Shown: positions 22,041 through 31,421 of the stretch, piece after piece | Numbering within the stretch: the stretch's first letter is position 1 | Layout of the letters: each line of letters opens with the position of its first letter | Assembly (NCBI GenBank): GCA_965203525.1 | Contig: OZ241898.1 | Location: forward strand, 3,348,001-3,412,000 | DNA: 64,000 nucleotides | Source of the DNA: WTFV01 sp965203525 | Lineage (GTDB): Bacteria; Acidobacteriota; Vicinamibacteria; Vicinamibacterales; UBA8438 | Direction: 5' to 3' | Position numbers and translations under genes: made by a program | The notes under the pieces: generated by a model | What the model was told of the DNA's origin: nothing | Databases searched by the model: none | Seen by the model: only the letters and a program-made list of their open reading frames with translations

Positions 22041-24488
22041 CTACCGCAGCAGGTCGAACAGGTGGGTGTACTTCAGGATGAAGCTGCGGCCGCTGCCGGC
22101 CGGTACGAAACCGCCCAGGCCGTCGGTCTGGTTGTAGACGAGAAACAGGCCCGTGTTGCCCTCCCGCAGCCAGCCGAAGCGGAGGTTGATCGACCAGAGA
22201 TCGGCGCTGTCGTTGTACTGCAGCAGCCCCTGGGCGAACAGCCTGGGCGAGAAGTTGTAGGCGACGCGGCTAGACGCCAGATTCGTCACGACGCGCCCCG
22301 CGGGCAGGTCGATGTCGTTGCGGTTCCACCGGATCTCGACGTTCAGCGCCTCGCCGCGCCGGAAGTTGAAGGACGGGCCGGCCACCCGCAGGCTGCCCCC
22401 GAAGAACCCGCTCTGCTGGAACCGGAACCCGTAGCCGACCCGGGCCGAGCGGTCCGAGTTGTAGTTCAGGCTCACCTCGTGCCAGTCGTAGGATCCGGGG
22501 GCCACCGGCACGCCGGAAATCTCGAATTCGCGGGTGACGCCCTCCTTCCGGACGTTCCAGGCGGTGATCGCCATCGAGCTGTCCTCGAACTCCGTGAAGT
22601 TGTCCATGTGGAGCAGCGAGGTCTGGATGAACCCGGTCTCGACGTCCCAGAATCGATTGAAGGTGACGTGCGGCTGGAGCTCCTGAATCCGGAGCGGGTT
22701 GGCCGGGGGCCGGGAGGTGTTGAAGATGCCGGCGTCCACCTTCCGGAACCCGGTGCGCCGCACGAAGCCCACCTCCGGGTTGAAGTCCCTGCCCATCTCC
22801 ATGACGCTCCCGCGCAGGCGCCACGCCTCGGTGTTGTAGTCGAGCGCCAGGTCGAAGGCGTGATCCTGGTCGAAGCGCCGGCCGCCGCGGTACGGCGTTT
22901 CGGTCCGGGCCGCGAACCCCGAGAGCAGGCCGTTGCGTCCGAAACCCCAGCGTCCGTCGAAGGCGTAGGTCCGGTTGTGGTCGCCGGCCCCGGCCAGCCG
23001 TCCGGTCGCCCGCCGGTTCACGAACAGCCCGCCGACGCTCGACCGGTTGGCGAGATCGTGCCGCATGCGGGCCACGGTGAAGTTGTTGGCCGGCGTCACG
23101 TCGCCGACCGCCTCCGTCTGCATGTTCAGGAAACCGACGGTGACGTCTTCGGACACCCTCCCCGACAGCCGCGCGCCGCCCAGGATGGGAATCGCCTGTC
23201 CGGCCGCGCCGATGCCGATGCGCCGGCTGAAGAAGAGCTCCGTCTGGCCCGGGTCGTTGAACGCCGCGCCGCCGCTGTTGGTCACCGTGAAGGCCCCGGC
23301 GTTCTCCAGGAAGAACGGGCGCTTCTCCGGAAAGAAGAGCTGGAAGCGGTCGAGGTTGATCTGCTGGTCGTCCACCTCGACCTGCGCGAAATCGGTGTTG
23401 TAGGTGAGGTCGAGCGCGAGACCGGACGTAACGCCGTACTTCAGGTCGCCGCCGAAGTCGCCCAGCGCGGCGGCGCCGGCCGCGGGCCGGTCGGCGCGGG
23501 TGCGCGTCTCGCCGCTGAGGTAGGGGGTCGTCTGCAGCGTGCGCCACAGCCCCTCGGGCGCCGCGACGCCCTGCAACTGTCCGGCCAGCGACACGCGGAA
23601 CAGGTCGAACTGCCGCGGCAGCGGCGCCCAGTACGCCGATTCGTTGCGCCGGCGGATGTTGCGCTGGAAGTTGACGCCCCAGGTCTGCTCGCGGCCGGCC
23701 GGGAAGCGGAGCGTGCGGAACGGGATGGCGAACTCCGCCGTCCAGCCCACCTCGGAGATGGCGGCGCGCACCTGCCACACGCCGTCCCAGTTCTGGTTGA
23801 AGCCGCCGCCGGCGCCGCGGGTCTGGCCGCCGCCTCCCATGCCGCTGCCGCCCGCCCCCTCGTTGACCAGTTGCCCGTCGTACTCCTGGCCGGACGGGCT
23901 GGTGCCGAAGACGAACCCGTTCTGCCGGTCGAGGAAGGTGTCGAGGATGAGCTGGAAGCTGTCGCTGTCGGCGAGCGACGAATCGCGGCGGCTGTCGGTG
24001 ACGATGATCGACGCCGGGTCGCGGTCGTAGCAGACGACGCCGAAGTAGAGGGTGTCGGCAGTGAAGACGATCCGGACCTCGGTCCGCTCCGACGCCGGGC
24101 GGCCCTCGTCCGGCTGCGTCTGCACGAACCCGGTGGCGGGCGGCGCGGCCGCCCAGGCCGGATCGGCCAGCACCGCGCCGTCGAGGACCGGCGCGACGGC
24201 CGCCTCGACGGCGACCACGCTCCGGGCGCCGCCGATCGCGGCGATCTCGAAGCCGGCCGCCGACTGGCCGGGAACGGCGGGCTGCGCGGCGGCCGGCACC
24301 GCCACCGCCGGGGCGGCGATCAGGGCCCCCGCGACTCGTGCGGCCGTCCACCGGGAGCAGGCCGCACCGCCGCGGCGATCCGGTCCCGCCCGGACTGCGC
24401 GTCTCTTCCCGGGAGGACACGCGCAACGGGCCGCCGCCGCGCGGCGACCCGGCCGAGACTGCCCTGAATCAACCGGCGGCACTGGCAC
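22041..24488 (-). CDS. DUF5916 outer-membrane beta-barrel protein with CBM9-like N-terminal domain (paralogue 1)
   Basis: 815 residues from GTG 24488, with AGAGG eight bases upstream; GTG 24482 is an alternative. A long N region and signal peptide end near AVAVPAAAQ (about residue 68). A carbohydrate-binding family 9-like domain (about 95-285, including TEVRIVFTADTLYFGVVCYD and SDSFQLILDTFLDRQNG) precedes the DUF5916 barrel (FFPEKRPFFLENAGAF and FFSRRIGIG motifs). The chain ends in the barrel signature KYTHLFDLLR. It follows its paralogue by 23 bases, so both are probably co-transcribed. Function in outer-membrane transport or glycan binding is unproven. Confidence 0.85.
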   Translation of the reverse strand: MPVPPVDSGQSRPGRRAAAARCACPPGKRRAVRAGPDRRGGAACSRWTAARVAGALIAAPAVAVPAAAQPAVPGQSAAGFEIAAIGGARSVVAVEAAVAPVLDGAVLADPAWAAAPPATGFVQTQPDEGRPASERTEVRIVFTADTLYFGVVCYDRDPASIIVTDSRRDSSLADSDSFQLILDTFLDRQNGFVFGTSPSGQEYDGQLVNEGAGGSGMGGGGQTRGAGGGFNQNWDGVWQVRAAISEVGWTAEFAIPFRTLRFPAGREQTWGVNFQRNIRRRNESAYWAPLPRQFDLFRVSLAGQLQGVAAPEGLWRTLQTTPYLSGETRTRADRPAAGAAALGDFGGDLKYGVTSGLALDLTYNTDFAQVEVDDQQINLDRFQLFFPEKRPFFLENAGAFTVTNSGGAAFNDPGQTELFFSRRIGIGAAGQAIPILGGARLSGRVSEDVTVGFLNMQTEAVGDVTPANNFTVARMRHDLANRSSVGGLFVNRRATGRLAGAGDHNRTYAFDGRWGFGRNGLLSGFAARTETPYRGGRRFDQDHAFDLALDYNTEAWRLRGSVMEMGRDFNPEVGFVRRTGFRKVDAGIFNTSRPPANPLRIQELQPHVTFNRFWDVETGFIQTSLLHMDNFTEFEDSSMAITAWNVRKEGVTREFEISGVPVAPGSYDWHEVSLNYNSDRSARVGYGFRFQQSGFFGGSLRVAGPSFNFRRGEALNVEIRWNRNDIDLPAGRVVTNLASSRVAYNFSPRLFAQGLLQYNDSADLWSINLRFGWLREGNTGLFLVYNQTDGLGGFVPAGSGRSFILKYTHLFDLLR

Positions 24489-24511
24489 CCAGCTTGCCTC
24501 TGCGCCGGGGT

Positions 24512-26875
24512 TCAGTCGAGGACGTCGAACAGGTAGCTGTACTTGACGATCACGCTGCGGCCGGCGCCGGTCGGCACGTAGTCGAGGATGCCTTCCGTCT
24601 CGTTGTAGACCAGGAAGAGACCGGTGTTGGCGTCCTGCAGCCAGCCGAAACGGAAGTTCATCGACCAGAGCCGGGCGCTGTCGTTGTGCTGCACCAGCGT
24701 CTGGAGAAACACCCGGGGCGAGAAGTTGTAGCCGGCCCGCACGCTCGTCAGGTTCGTGATGGTGCTCCCGGACGGCAGGTCGATGTCGTTCCGGCTGTAG
24801 CTGAGCTGCAGGTTGAAGATCTCGCCGACACGGGCGCGCACCGTGGGGCGCAGGGTGACGATCGAGCCGCCGAAGAACCCGCCCGCCTCCGCCCGCACGC
24901 CGGCGCTGACCGGGGCCGACCGGTCGTAGTAGAACGAGGAGCTCACCTCGCCCCAGTCGTAGCGGCCGGGCGGAATCGCGAGGCCCGAGACCGAGAACGC
25001 GTCGAACACCTCCTCGCTACGCACGTCGTAGGCGACGCCGGCCGACGAGCTGTCCTCGAACTCGCCCTGGAAGTGGGTGTGGAGATACGTGGTCTCCGTG
25101 ACGCCGTCGAAGTTCCAGAAGTGGCTGTACGACATGTGCGGCCGCAGCTCCTGGAACTTCAGGAAGCCCTCGGGCCGCGAGGTGTTCTGGACGGCCAGGT
25201 CGTAATTGCGGAACCCGGTCCGGCTGACGAACCCGACCTCCGGGTTGAAGTCCTCGCCGTTCTCCTGGTAGCCGCTGCTGATGCGCCAGATCTCCGAGTT
25301 GTAGGTCCCCGACAGGCTCAGGGCATGATCGCGGCCGAGCCGGCCGGGGGTCTGCGTGCCGCCGTAGAAACCGGCCAGCATGCCGTTCTGTCCGATGCCC
25401 CAGCGGCCGTCGAGCGCGTAGGTGCGGTTGTAGTCGTCCGCCCTCGCCAGCCGCCCGGTCCCCTGCCGGTTGACGAAGAGCCCGCCGACGCTGGAACGGT
25501 TCGGCAGGTCGCGGCGCAGGCGGGTCACGGTGAAGTTGTTGGCGCCGGCAACGCCCTCGACCGCCTCGGTCTGCATGTTGATCACGCCGACGGTGAGGTC
25601 GTCGGACACCTTGCCCGACAGGCGCCCCCCCGCCTGGATCGGGACCTGCGTCCCGCCGCTGATCCCGATCCGCCGGCTGAAGAACAGCTCGGTCTGCCCG
25701 AGGTTGCGCCCGCTGGCCGACGAGTTGTTCACCGTGAAGACCCCGGCGTTCTCCAGGAAGAACGGCCGCTTCTCGGGAAAGAACAGGTTGAAGCGGTCGA
25801 GGTTGATCTGCTGGTCGTCCACCTCGACCTGCGCGAAGTCGGTGTTGAACGTGCCGTCGAGGGTCAGTCCCGAGTTGATGCTGTACTTGAGGTCGGCGCC
25901 GTAGGCGTAGTCGCGGAGCATCGTCGCCGCCCCGCCTTCCGCGGTGCGGCGCACGCCCGTCTCGCCGATGGCGTAGGGGGTCATCTGCAGGTTGTTGGCG
26001 AGCCCGGCCGGCGTGGCCAGCCCGGCGAGCTGGCCGGCCATCGACACGCGGTACAGGTTGTACTGGCGCGGCAGCGGCGCCCAGTAGGAAATCTCGCTCC
26101 GGCGGCGGATGTTGCGCTGGAAGTTGACCCCCCAGGACTGGAACTCCCGCGCCGGATACCGGACGGTCCGGAACGGAATGGCGAACTCCGCGCTCCAGCC
26201 GACGTCGGAAATCGCCGTCCGCACCTGCCAGGCGCCGTCCCAGTTGAGGTTGAAGCCGCCGGCGCTCCCGCGGGAGAAACCGCCGCTCCCGGACCGCCGC
26301 GAGGAGCCGCGCGAGCCCCCCTCGTTGACGACCTGCCCGTCGTACTCCTGCCCGGCCGGCGTCGTACCGAAGACGAAGCCGTTCTGCTGGTCCTGGAACG
26401 TGTCGAGAACCATCTGGAAGCTATCCGCGTCGGTCATCGACGAGTCGCGCCGGCTGTCGCTCATGATGATCGACGCCGGATCGTCGTCGTAGCAGACGAC
26501 GCCGAAGTAGATCGCGTCGGACGTGAACAGGACGCGGACCTCGGTCCGCTCCGTGGCCGGCCGGCCCTCGTCCGGGAACGTCTGCCGGAACCCGCTCACC
26601 GGCTGCGCGGCGGCCCAGACCGGATCGCCGAGCACGTCGCCGTCCAGCCTCGGCTCCTGCTCCACGCGCACCGCGCGGACCACCTTCACCGACGACTGGG
26701 CGGCGAGTTCGAATCCGGCGACGGGCCGGCTGCCGGGGAAGTCACTGCCGACCGGGGCGCTCTGGGCGCCGGCCGGCCCCGCGGCCAGGCAGGCCGCCGC
26801 GGCCAGGGCGGCGCGGCGCACGAACCGCCGTACGGGGCGTTGCGACGAGTGCGGCGGCGCGCTGGTGATCTTCAT
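24512..26875 (-). CDS. DUF5916 outer-membrane beta-barrel protein with CBM9-like N-terminal domain (paralogue 2)
   Basis: 787 residues from ATG 26875. Signal peptide 1-38 (AALAAAACLAAGPAGAQ). Layout matches the downstream paralogue: CBM9-like domain (RVLFTSDAIYFGVVCYDDDP, DADSFQMVLDTFQDQQNG), a Ser/Gly-rich loop near residue 205 (GGSRGSSRRSGSGGFSRG), then the barrel with FFPEKRPFFLENAGVF and FFSRRIGISGG, ending KYSYLFDVLD. It is the first gene of the pair, divergent from the SSS symporter. The loop is the most different part between the paralogues and could face the exterior. Confidence 0.86.
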   Translation of the reverse strand: MKITSAPPHSSQRPVRRFVRRAALAAAACLAAGPAGAQSAPVGSDFPGSRPVAGFELAAQSSVKVVRAVRVEQEPRLDGDVLGDPVWAAAQPVSGFRQTFPDEGRPATERTEVRVLFTSDAIYFGVVCYDDDPASIIMSDSRRDSSMTDADSFQMVLDTFQDQQNGFVFGTTPAGQEYDGQVVNEGGSRGSSRRSGSGGFSRGSAGGFNLNWDGAWQVRTAISDVGWSAEFAIPFRTVRYPAREFQSWGVNFQRNIRRRSEISYWAPLPRQYNLYRVSMAGQLAGLATPAGLANNLQMTPYAIGETGVRRTAEGGAATMLRDYAYGADLKYSINSGLTLDGTFNTDFAQVEVDDQQINLDRFNLFFPEKRPFFLENAGVFTVNNSSASGRNLGQTELFFSRRIGISGGTQVPIQAGGRLSGKVSDDLTVGVINMQTEAVEGVAGANNFTVTRLRRDLPNRSSVGGLFVNRQGTGRLARADDYNRTYALDGRWGIGQNGMLAGFYGGTQTPGRLGRDHALSLSGTYNSEIWRISSGYQENGEDFNPEVGFVSRTGFRNYDLAVQNTSRPEGFLKFQELRPHMSYSHFWNFDGVTETTYLHTHFQGEFEDSSSAGVAYDVRSEEVFDAFSVSGLAIPPGRYDWGEVSSSFYYDRSAPVSAGVRAEAGGFFGGSIVTLRPTVRARVGEIFNLQLSYSRNDIDLPSGSTITNLTSVRAGYNFSPRVFLQTLVQHNDSARLWSMNFRFGWLQDANTGLFLVYNETEGILDYVPTGAGRSVIVKYSYLFDVLD

Positions 26876-26964
26876 GTCTGGACCTGTGACCCGGGGACGA
26901 CCGACCGGACCCGACCGTTTCACGGCGTCCGCGCGCCGGCGCGGCAATCCCGACGGCGACGACA

Positions 26965-26986
26965 CGTTTGCAGTTTACCGCAAACG
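26965..26986. promoter_or_regulatory. Palindrome in the divergent promoter region
   Basis: CGTTTGC (26965-26971) and GCAAACG (26980-26986) form a perfect 7-bp inverted repeat with an AT-richer 8-base centre. It lies in the 185-bp interval between the DUF5916 pair and the symporter gene. An operator for a dimeric regulator is plausible. Confidence 0.4.
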
Positions 26987-27060
26987 GCGTCAAGCTACCG
27001 GCGGCAAGCGCCGTCGCCCGGCTGACGGCACGCCGCCGCCGCGCCGCCCGGCCCCGCGCG

Positions 27061-28461
27061 ATGAACCTGCACCTGACGGTCCTGCTGATCTATGCCGCCG
27101 TCCTGATGGGGGTCGGCCTCCGGATCGGCCGCCGCGTCCGGGGTTCGGCGGACTTCTTCGTCGCCGGGCGGCGCCTCGGCCCGCCGCTGCTCTGCTCCAC
27201 CCTGCTCGCGGCGAACATCGGGGCGGGGTCCACGGTCGCCGCCGCCGGCATCGGCTACGCCGACGGCCTGAGCGCGTGGTGGTGGGTCGGGTCGGCGGGG
27301 ATCGGATCGCTGGCCCTCGCCTTCTGGATCGGACCCCGCATCCGCCGCGCCGCCGCGGCGCACGGCCTGCGGACGGTCGGCGACTATCTCGCGCATCGCT
27401 ACGGCGCCGGTATCCGGACGACGATCGCGGTGCTCCTCTGGTTCGGCACGCTGGCCATCCTGGCCGTGCAGATCATCGCCATCGGCTGGATCCTGAACGT
27501 CGTCACCGGACTGGAGCCGTGGCTCGGCTGCGTCGTCGGCGGCCTCGTCGTCGTCGTCTACTTCACGGCGGGCGGGCTGCTGACCGCGGCCTGGGTCAAC
27601 GCCCTGCAGCTCGTGGTGCTGCTGGCCGGCTTCGCCGCGGTGCTCCCGCCGGCCCTCGACGCGGCCGGCGGCTGGACCGGCGTGCGCGCCGCGACAGGCG
27701 CCATCGACGGCTACTGGAACGTCTGGCGGGGAGGCGACTCGGGCTGGTTCTACCTGGTCATGCTCGGTCCGGCGTTCGTCGTCTCGCCCGGGCTGCTCCA
27801 GAAGGTGTACGGCGCGCGCGACGACCGCGCGGTCCGGATCGGCGTCGCCCTGAACGGCCTCGTCCTCCTGATCTTCGCCGCCGTCCCGCCGCTGCTCGGC
27901 ATGATCGCGCGCGCGCTCGATCCGGCGCTCGACGACGCGGAGCTGGCCCTGCCGACGCTGCTGATGGAGTCGGTGCCGCCGGCGGTCGGCGCGCTCGGCC
28001 TGGCCGCGCTCTTCTCGGCCGAGGTCAGCTCGTCCGACGCGATCCTGTTCATGCTGGCCACCTCCCTGTCGCAGGATCTCTACCGGCGGGTGGTCAACCC
28101 CGGCGCGAGCGACCGGCAGGTGCTCGCGGTGGCCCGCGGCGCGGCGATCGCGGGCGGGGCGGCGGGCACCGGGATCGCCATCGCCGCCGCGTCGATGCGG
28201 AGCGCGCTGGCGTTCTTCTACACCCTGCTGACCGTCAGCCTGTTCGTCCCGGTTCTCGCCGGGCTCCACCTCCGGCGGGTCGGCTCCCGGGAGGCGGCGG
28301 GGGCCATCGCCGGCGGCATCGGGACGGTCGCGGCGACGCAGTTGCAGGGCGGCGGCGGGCCGGTGCTCGGGATGACGCCGGCGATGATCGGCCTCGCCGG
28401 GGCGGCCGCCGGGTGCGGCCTGGTCCTGGCCGCGCGCCGCGTCACCGGGCGGCGATCCTGA
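27061..28461 (+). CDS. Sodium:solute symporter (SSS family)
   Basis: 466 residues from ATG 27061; 31 residues of upstream in-frame sequence are basic and non-membrane. Twelve to thirteen hydrophobic segments. Family features are the early GSADFFVAGRRLGPPLLCST and AANIGAGSTVAAAGIGYADG (TM2, sodium/substrate region) and the SAEVSSSDAILFMLATSLSQDLYRRVV segment read in parts (TM8-9 sodium site). The substrate cannot be told from sequence; SSS members carry sugars, amino acids, vitamins or organic acids. The 3' end overlaps the oppositely oriented YdcF gene by 20 bases. Confidence 0.9.
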   Translation: MNLHLTVLLIYAAVLMGVGLRIGRRVRGSADFFVAGRRLGPPLLCSTLLAANIGAGSTVAAAGIGYADGLSAWWWVGSAGIGSLALAFWIGPRIRRAAAAHGLRTVGDYLAHRYGAGIRTTIAVLLWFGTLAILAVQIIAIGWILNVVTGLEPWLGCVVGGLVVVVYFTAGGLLTAAWVNALQLVVLLAGFAAVLPPALDAAGGWTGVRAATGAIDGYWNVWRGGDSGWFYLVMLGPAFVVSPGLLQKVYGARDDRAVRIGVALNGLVLLIFAAVPPLLGMIARALDPALDDAELALPTLLMESVPPAVGALGLAALFSAEVSSSDAILFMLATSLSQDLYRRVVNPGASDRQVLAVARGAAIAGGAAGTGIAIAAASMRSALAFFYTLLTVSLFVPVLAGLHLRRVGSREAAGAIAGGIGTVAATQLQGGGGPVLGMTPAMIGLAGAAAGCGLVLAARRVTGRRS

Positions 28462-29224
28462 GCGCGGCGGCCCGCACCGCGGCGGGCATCGGCTGCGGCG
28501 CGACGTCGCCCGCGGCGGCGTAGCGGTCCAGCCGCTCGACCTCGGCGGCGAGGCGGGCGGCGAACGCCGCCGGCGGGCGGTCGATCGACGCCGGCAACGT
28601 GGCCGCCGGCGGACAGCAGCGCACCCGTACGTGCGGCGCCTGCCGGGCGAACGTCGCCGCGCAGCGCCGCATGACGAAGGGCTTCGCCACCAGGAGCGCC
28701 GAGCGGACCGGGATCCGGCGGCGGTCGAGCGCGGCCAGCCCGAGGCGGACGTTCTCGAGCGTGTTGCCCGCCTCGGTTTCCGTGACGACGGCCGCCGGGG
28801 GCACTCCGTCGCGCACGAGCCGATCCCGGAAGACCAGCGCTTCCGGGCGGTCGAAGACGCCGCGCGTCATCCGGCCGTAGCGGCCGCTGACCAGCACGAC
28901 CGGCGCATGCCCCGCCCGGTAGAGCTCGGCCGCGCGGGCCGGCACGGCCAGCGCCTGGCTTCCGAAGACGAAGATCACGTCCGCGCGGACCGGCGGGTGG
29001 GCGACCGCGAGGTATTCCCACAGCGGGCGGACCGCTTGCGCAAGATCCTCCAGTTCGCCCTCGTCGGTGGGCACGAGGGTCAGCGCGCGGGCCAGAGTGC
29101 GTGCGGCGCTCTCCCGCGCCGCCTGGCTGGTGGTGCGGCGGAGGTCTGTGGCGACGCGCTCGATTAGCTGTCCGAGCTGTTCGAGATCGAGATCCGACAC
29201 AGCAGCATCCGCCACAGCGCCCAT
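28442..29224 (-). CDS. YdcF/DUF218 family protein
   Basis: 260 residues from ATG 29224; GTG 29200 is an alternative. A helical N-terminal region (about 1-75) precedes the DUF218 Rossmann-like domain (VRADVIFVFGSQALAVPARA at about 79-98, VVLVSGRYGR, TETEAGNTLENVRLGLAAL, LLVAKPFVMRRC). YdcF binds SAM, and SanA/ElyC relatives act in envelope integrity. No membrane anchor is visible, unlike SanA. The start overlaps the small membrane protein upstream by 61 bases, and the 3' end overlaps the symporter gene convergently. Confidence 0.84.
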   Translation of the reverse strand: MGAVADAAVSDLDLEQLGQLIERVATDLRRTTSQAARESAARTLARALTLVPTDEGELEDLAQAVRPLWEYLAVAHPPVRADVIFVFGSQALAVPARAAELYRAGHAPVVLVSGRYGRMTRGVFDRPEALVFRDRLVRDGVPPAAVVTETEAGNTLENVRLGLAALDRRRIPVRSALLVAKPFVMRRCAATFARQAPHVRVRCCPPAATLPASIDRPPAAFAARLAAEVERLDRYAAAGDVAPQPMPAAVRAAALRIAAR

Positions 29225-29409
29225 GTGAAGATTCCGAAGATCACGAACGGCGGCGCGGCGAAGAGCAGCAAGCGCGCGTTGGAGCTGCCCTCGCCGACCC
29301 ACAGCCAGGACAGGATGGCGCCCAACGTGAGCGCCCCGAAGAACATGGTGAGCACGCTAGCGAGATAGATGCAAACCCCCAGCCAGAAGTTCTCCATTTC
29401 GGTCATCAT
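29164..29409 (-). CDS. Small two-helix membrane protein
   Basis: 81 residues from ATG 29409 (a second ATG follows). Two hydrophobic helices, LGVCIYLASVLTMFFGALTL (about 10-34) and LLLFAAPPFVIFGIFTWALW (about 47-66), flank a short loop. The C terminus is polar. Base use is less GC-rich than its neighbours. Its 3' end overlaps the YdcF start by 61 bases in another frame, so either this gene or the chosen YdcF start could be wrong. No family recognised. Confidence 0.6.
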   Translation of the reverse strand: MMTEMENFWLGVCIYLASVLTMFFGALTLGAILSWLWVGEGSSNARLLLFAAPPFVIFGIFTWALWRMLLCRISISNSSDS

Positions 29410-29619
29410 AAATCAACGTCGACGACGACCTTCGCGGCGACGTGATTCGCGAACGTCGCCGTCATCGCAGTCGGTGCGCCGGGCCGGCCGGCCGGCCGGC
29501 CGGTGGAGCGTGCGTTTGATGCTCGATCCGCCGGCGCAGCTCCGTTCCGGTCCGCGCCCGGATGGAAACCCGGCCCGTGAATCTACCACCCGGCGGGCGC
29601 CGCGCCAACCGTGCCGCGG

Positions 29620-29731
29620 GATCCGGGAGGCCCGGGGCGTCCGCGGGCCGCGGCAGGCCGGAGGTCACTTCCGAACGGCGCGAGTACGTCCCCGATCCGG
29701 GAGGCCCGGGGCGTCCGCGGGCCGCGGCAGG
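29620..29731. repeat. Direct repeat pair (38 bp, offset 74 bp) ahead of the amidase gene
   Basis: 29620-29657 and 29694-29731 are identical over 38 bp, with a 36-base unrelated segment between. The right copy ends 8 bases before the ATG at 29739. This duplication therefore delivered or displaced the promoter/leader of the amidase gene. Confidence 0.87.
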
Positions 29732-29738
29732 TGCTATC

Positions 29739-31421
29739 ATGAACGGCCAGATGCCCCACGCGATGCGGCCTGCGATCGTCCGTGCCGCACGCACGCTCGC
29801 GCCGGCCGGCGCCGCCCTGGCCCTGGCGATCGGCCTGTTTCCACTCGCCGCCCAGGAACCGGCCGCGGGGCTGACGCTGATCACCGAGGCGGGACGCCGC
29901 CCGCTCGACACCGTCCGCGTCGGAAGCAGCGAGACGATCGCCCTGGACGATCTCGCCGCGCTGTTCCGGCTCGACGTCGGCGAGGACACGGAGGGGCGGA
30001 CCCTCACCGTCGCCGCCGGCGGCGGAACGGTGGTCCTGACGGCCGCGCAGCCGCTCGCCACGGTCGACGGGCGGCTCGTGTCGCTCGACGGCCCGGCGCA
30101 ACGGGTCGGCGGGCGCTGGTTCGTCCCGCTCGACTTCATCGGCCGCGCGCTCGCGCCCGTCCTCGATCAGCGGGTCGAGCTCCGCGCGCGTTCCCGCCTG
30201 CTGCTCGTCGGCGCCGTGCGCGTCCCCCGCGTGTCCGCGCAGTACCGTCCGCGGGCGGAGTCGGGCCGGCTGAGCCTGCAGATCACCCCCAACACCGCGT
30301 ACGAGGTCGCCGAGGAGCGCGGGCGCCTGCTGATTCGTTTCGACGCCGACGCCCTGGACGTCGTCCGCCCGGCGGAGCCGCGCGGCGACGTCGTGCGCGG
30401 CATCGAGCTGCTCGACGATCCGCCGGGCTTCGCCGTCGAGCCGGGTCCGTCCTACGCCTCGCACCGCATCGTGAGCGGAGAGTCGGGCGACTCGACGCAA
30501 CTGGTGATCGACCTGGCGGGGACGGCTCCCGCCGCCGCCGCGGCGAGGACGGCGGAACCGGCGGGCGCGGCCCCCGACGCCGACCCGGGGGCTGCGCGCC
30601 CGCTGCCCGACTTCGGCTCGCCGGCCGAGATCCGCACCATCGTGATCGACCCGGGGCACGGCGGCGACGACCCGGGCGCGCAGGGGCCCGAGGGAACGCT
30701 GGAGAAGGACGTCACGCTGCGCGTGGCGGGCCGCCTGCGGACGCTGCTCGAGCGCCGCCTGGGCCTCCGCGTCATCCTGACCCGCGCCGACGACGCCTTC
30801 GTCGCGCTCGACCGGCGCGCCGCCGTCGCCAACAACGACCGCGCCGACCTGTTCATCAGCCTGCACGCCAACTCCGCCCTGCGCGACGTCGCGACCGGGG
30901 CCGAGGTGTACTACCTCGGCATCGACGAGTACGGCGCGGAGGCGCGCGCGCTCGCGGACCGCGACGGACGGTACCTGCCGGTGTCGGGGGGCGGCGTCCG
31001 GGAGATCGACGTGATTCCGTGGGAGATGGCCCAGGCGCGTCATCTCGCGCCGTCGGCCGATCTGGCCGCCTTCGTCGGCGACGAGCTGCGCCTGCGGGTG
31101 CCGATCGGTCCGCGGCCGATCCAGCAGGCCCCCTTCCGCGTCCTCGCCGGCGCGAACATGCCCGCGATCCTCGTCGAAATGGGATTCCTCTCCAACCCGG
31201 AGCAGGAGCGGCAGATGACGGAGCCGGACTTCCAGACCCGGGTGGCCGAGGCCATCCTGGCCGGCGTCGTCCGGTTCCGGAACTACCTCGCCACGGACCC
31301 GTACGCGCCGGACGCCGAGAGCGGGGAGACGGCGGACGGCGCGCCGGACGCGGCCGACCCGGCCGCGCAGGGCCGTGGGCAACCGGTTGCGGCGGCGGCA
31401 CGGGAGACCGCCGGACGCTGA
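29739..31421 (+). CDS. N-acetylmuramoyl-L-alanine amidase (AmiC type, Amidase_3)
   Basis: 560 residues from ATG 29739; ATG 29751 is possible, since a TATCAT box sits just upstream. Signal peptide about 1-39 (ALALAIGLFPLAAQ). A copper-amine-oxidase-N-like or stalk domain (about 45-150) and an AMIN-like region (about 160-265) target the enzyme to peptidoglycan or the septum. The zinc amidase domain (about 300-520) shows IVIDPGHGGDDPGAQGPEGT, FISLHANS and ILVEMGFLSNPEQE with the His/Glu ligands. It cleaves the lactyl-amide bond between MurNAc and the stem peptide. It is coupled to the GerMN gene by a TGATG overlap. Confidence 0.9.
   Translation: MNGQMPHAMRPAIVRAARTLAPAGAALALAIGLFPLAAQEPAAGLTLITEAGRRPLDTVRVGSSETIALDDLAALFRLDVGEDTEGRTLTVAAGGGTVVLTAAQPLATVDGRLVSLDGPAQRVGGRWFVPLDFIGRALAPVLDQRVELRARSRLLLVGAVRVPRVSAQYRPRAESGRLSLQITPNTAYEVAEERGRLLIRFDADALDVVRPAEPRGDVVRGIELLDDPPGFAVEPGPSYASHRIVSGESGDSTQLVIDLAGTAPAAAAARTAEPAGAAPDADPGAARPLPDFGSPAEIRTIVIDPGHGGDDPGAQGPEGTLEKDVTLRVAGRLRTLLERRLGLRVILTRADDAFVALDRRAAVANNDRADLFISLHANSALRDVATGAEVYYLGIDEYGAEARALADRDGRYLPVSGGGVREIDVIPWEMAQARHLAPSADLAAFVGDELRLRVPIGPRPIQQAPFRVLAGANMPAILVEMGFLSNPEQERQMTEPDFQTRVAEAILAGVVRFRNYLATDPYAPDAESGETADGAPDAADPAAQGRGQPVAAAARETAGR

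Noticed and set aside
29620..29731. Two-repeat CRISPR array (38-bp repeat, 36-bp spacer)
   Set aside because: Size fits, but the repeat is not palindromic, differs from the repeats at the other loci, contains local gene-border sequence and no cas genes are present.
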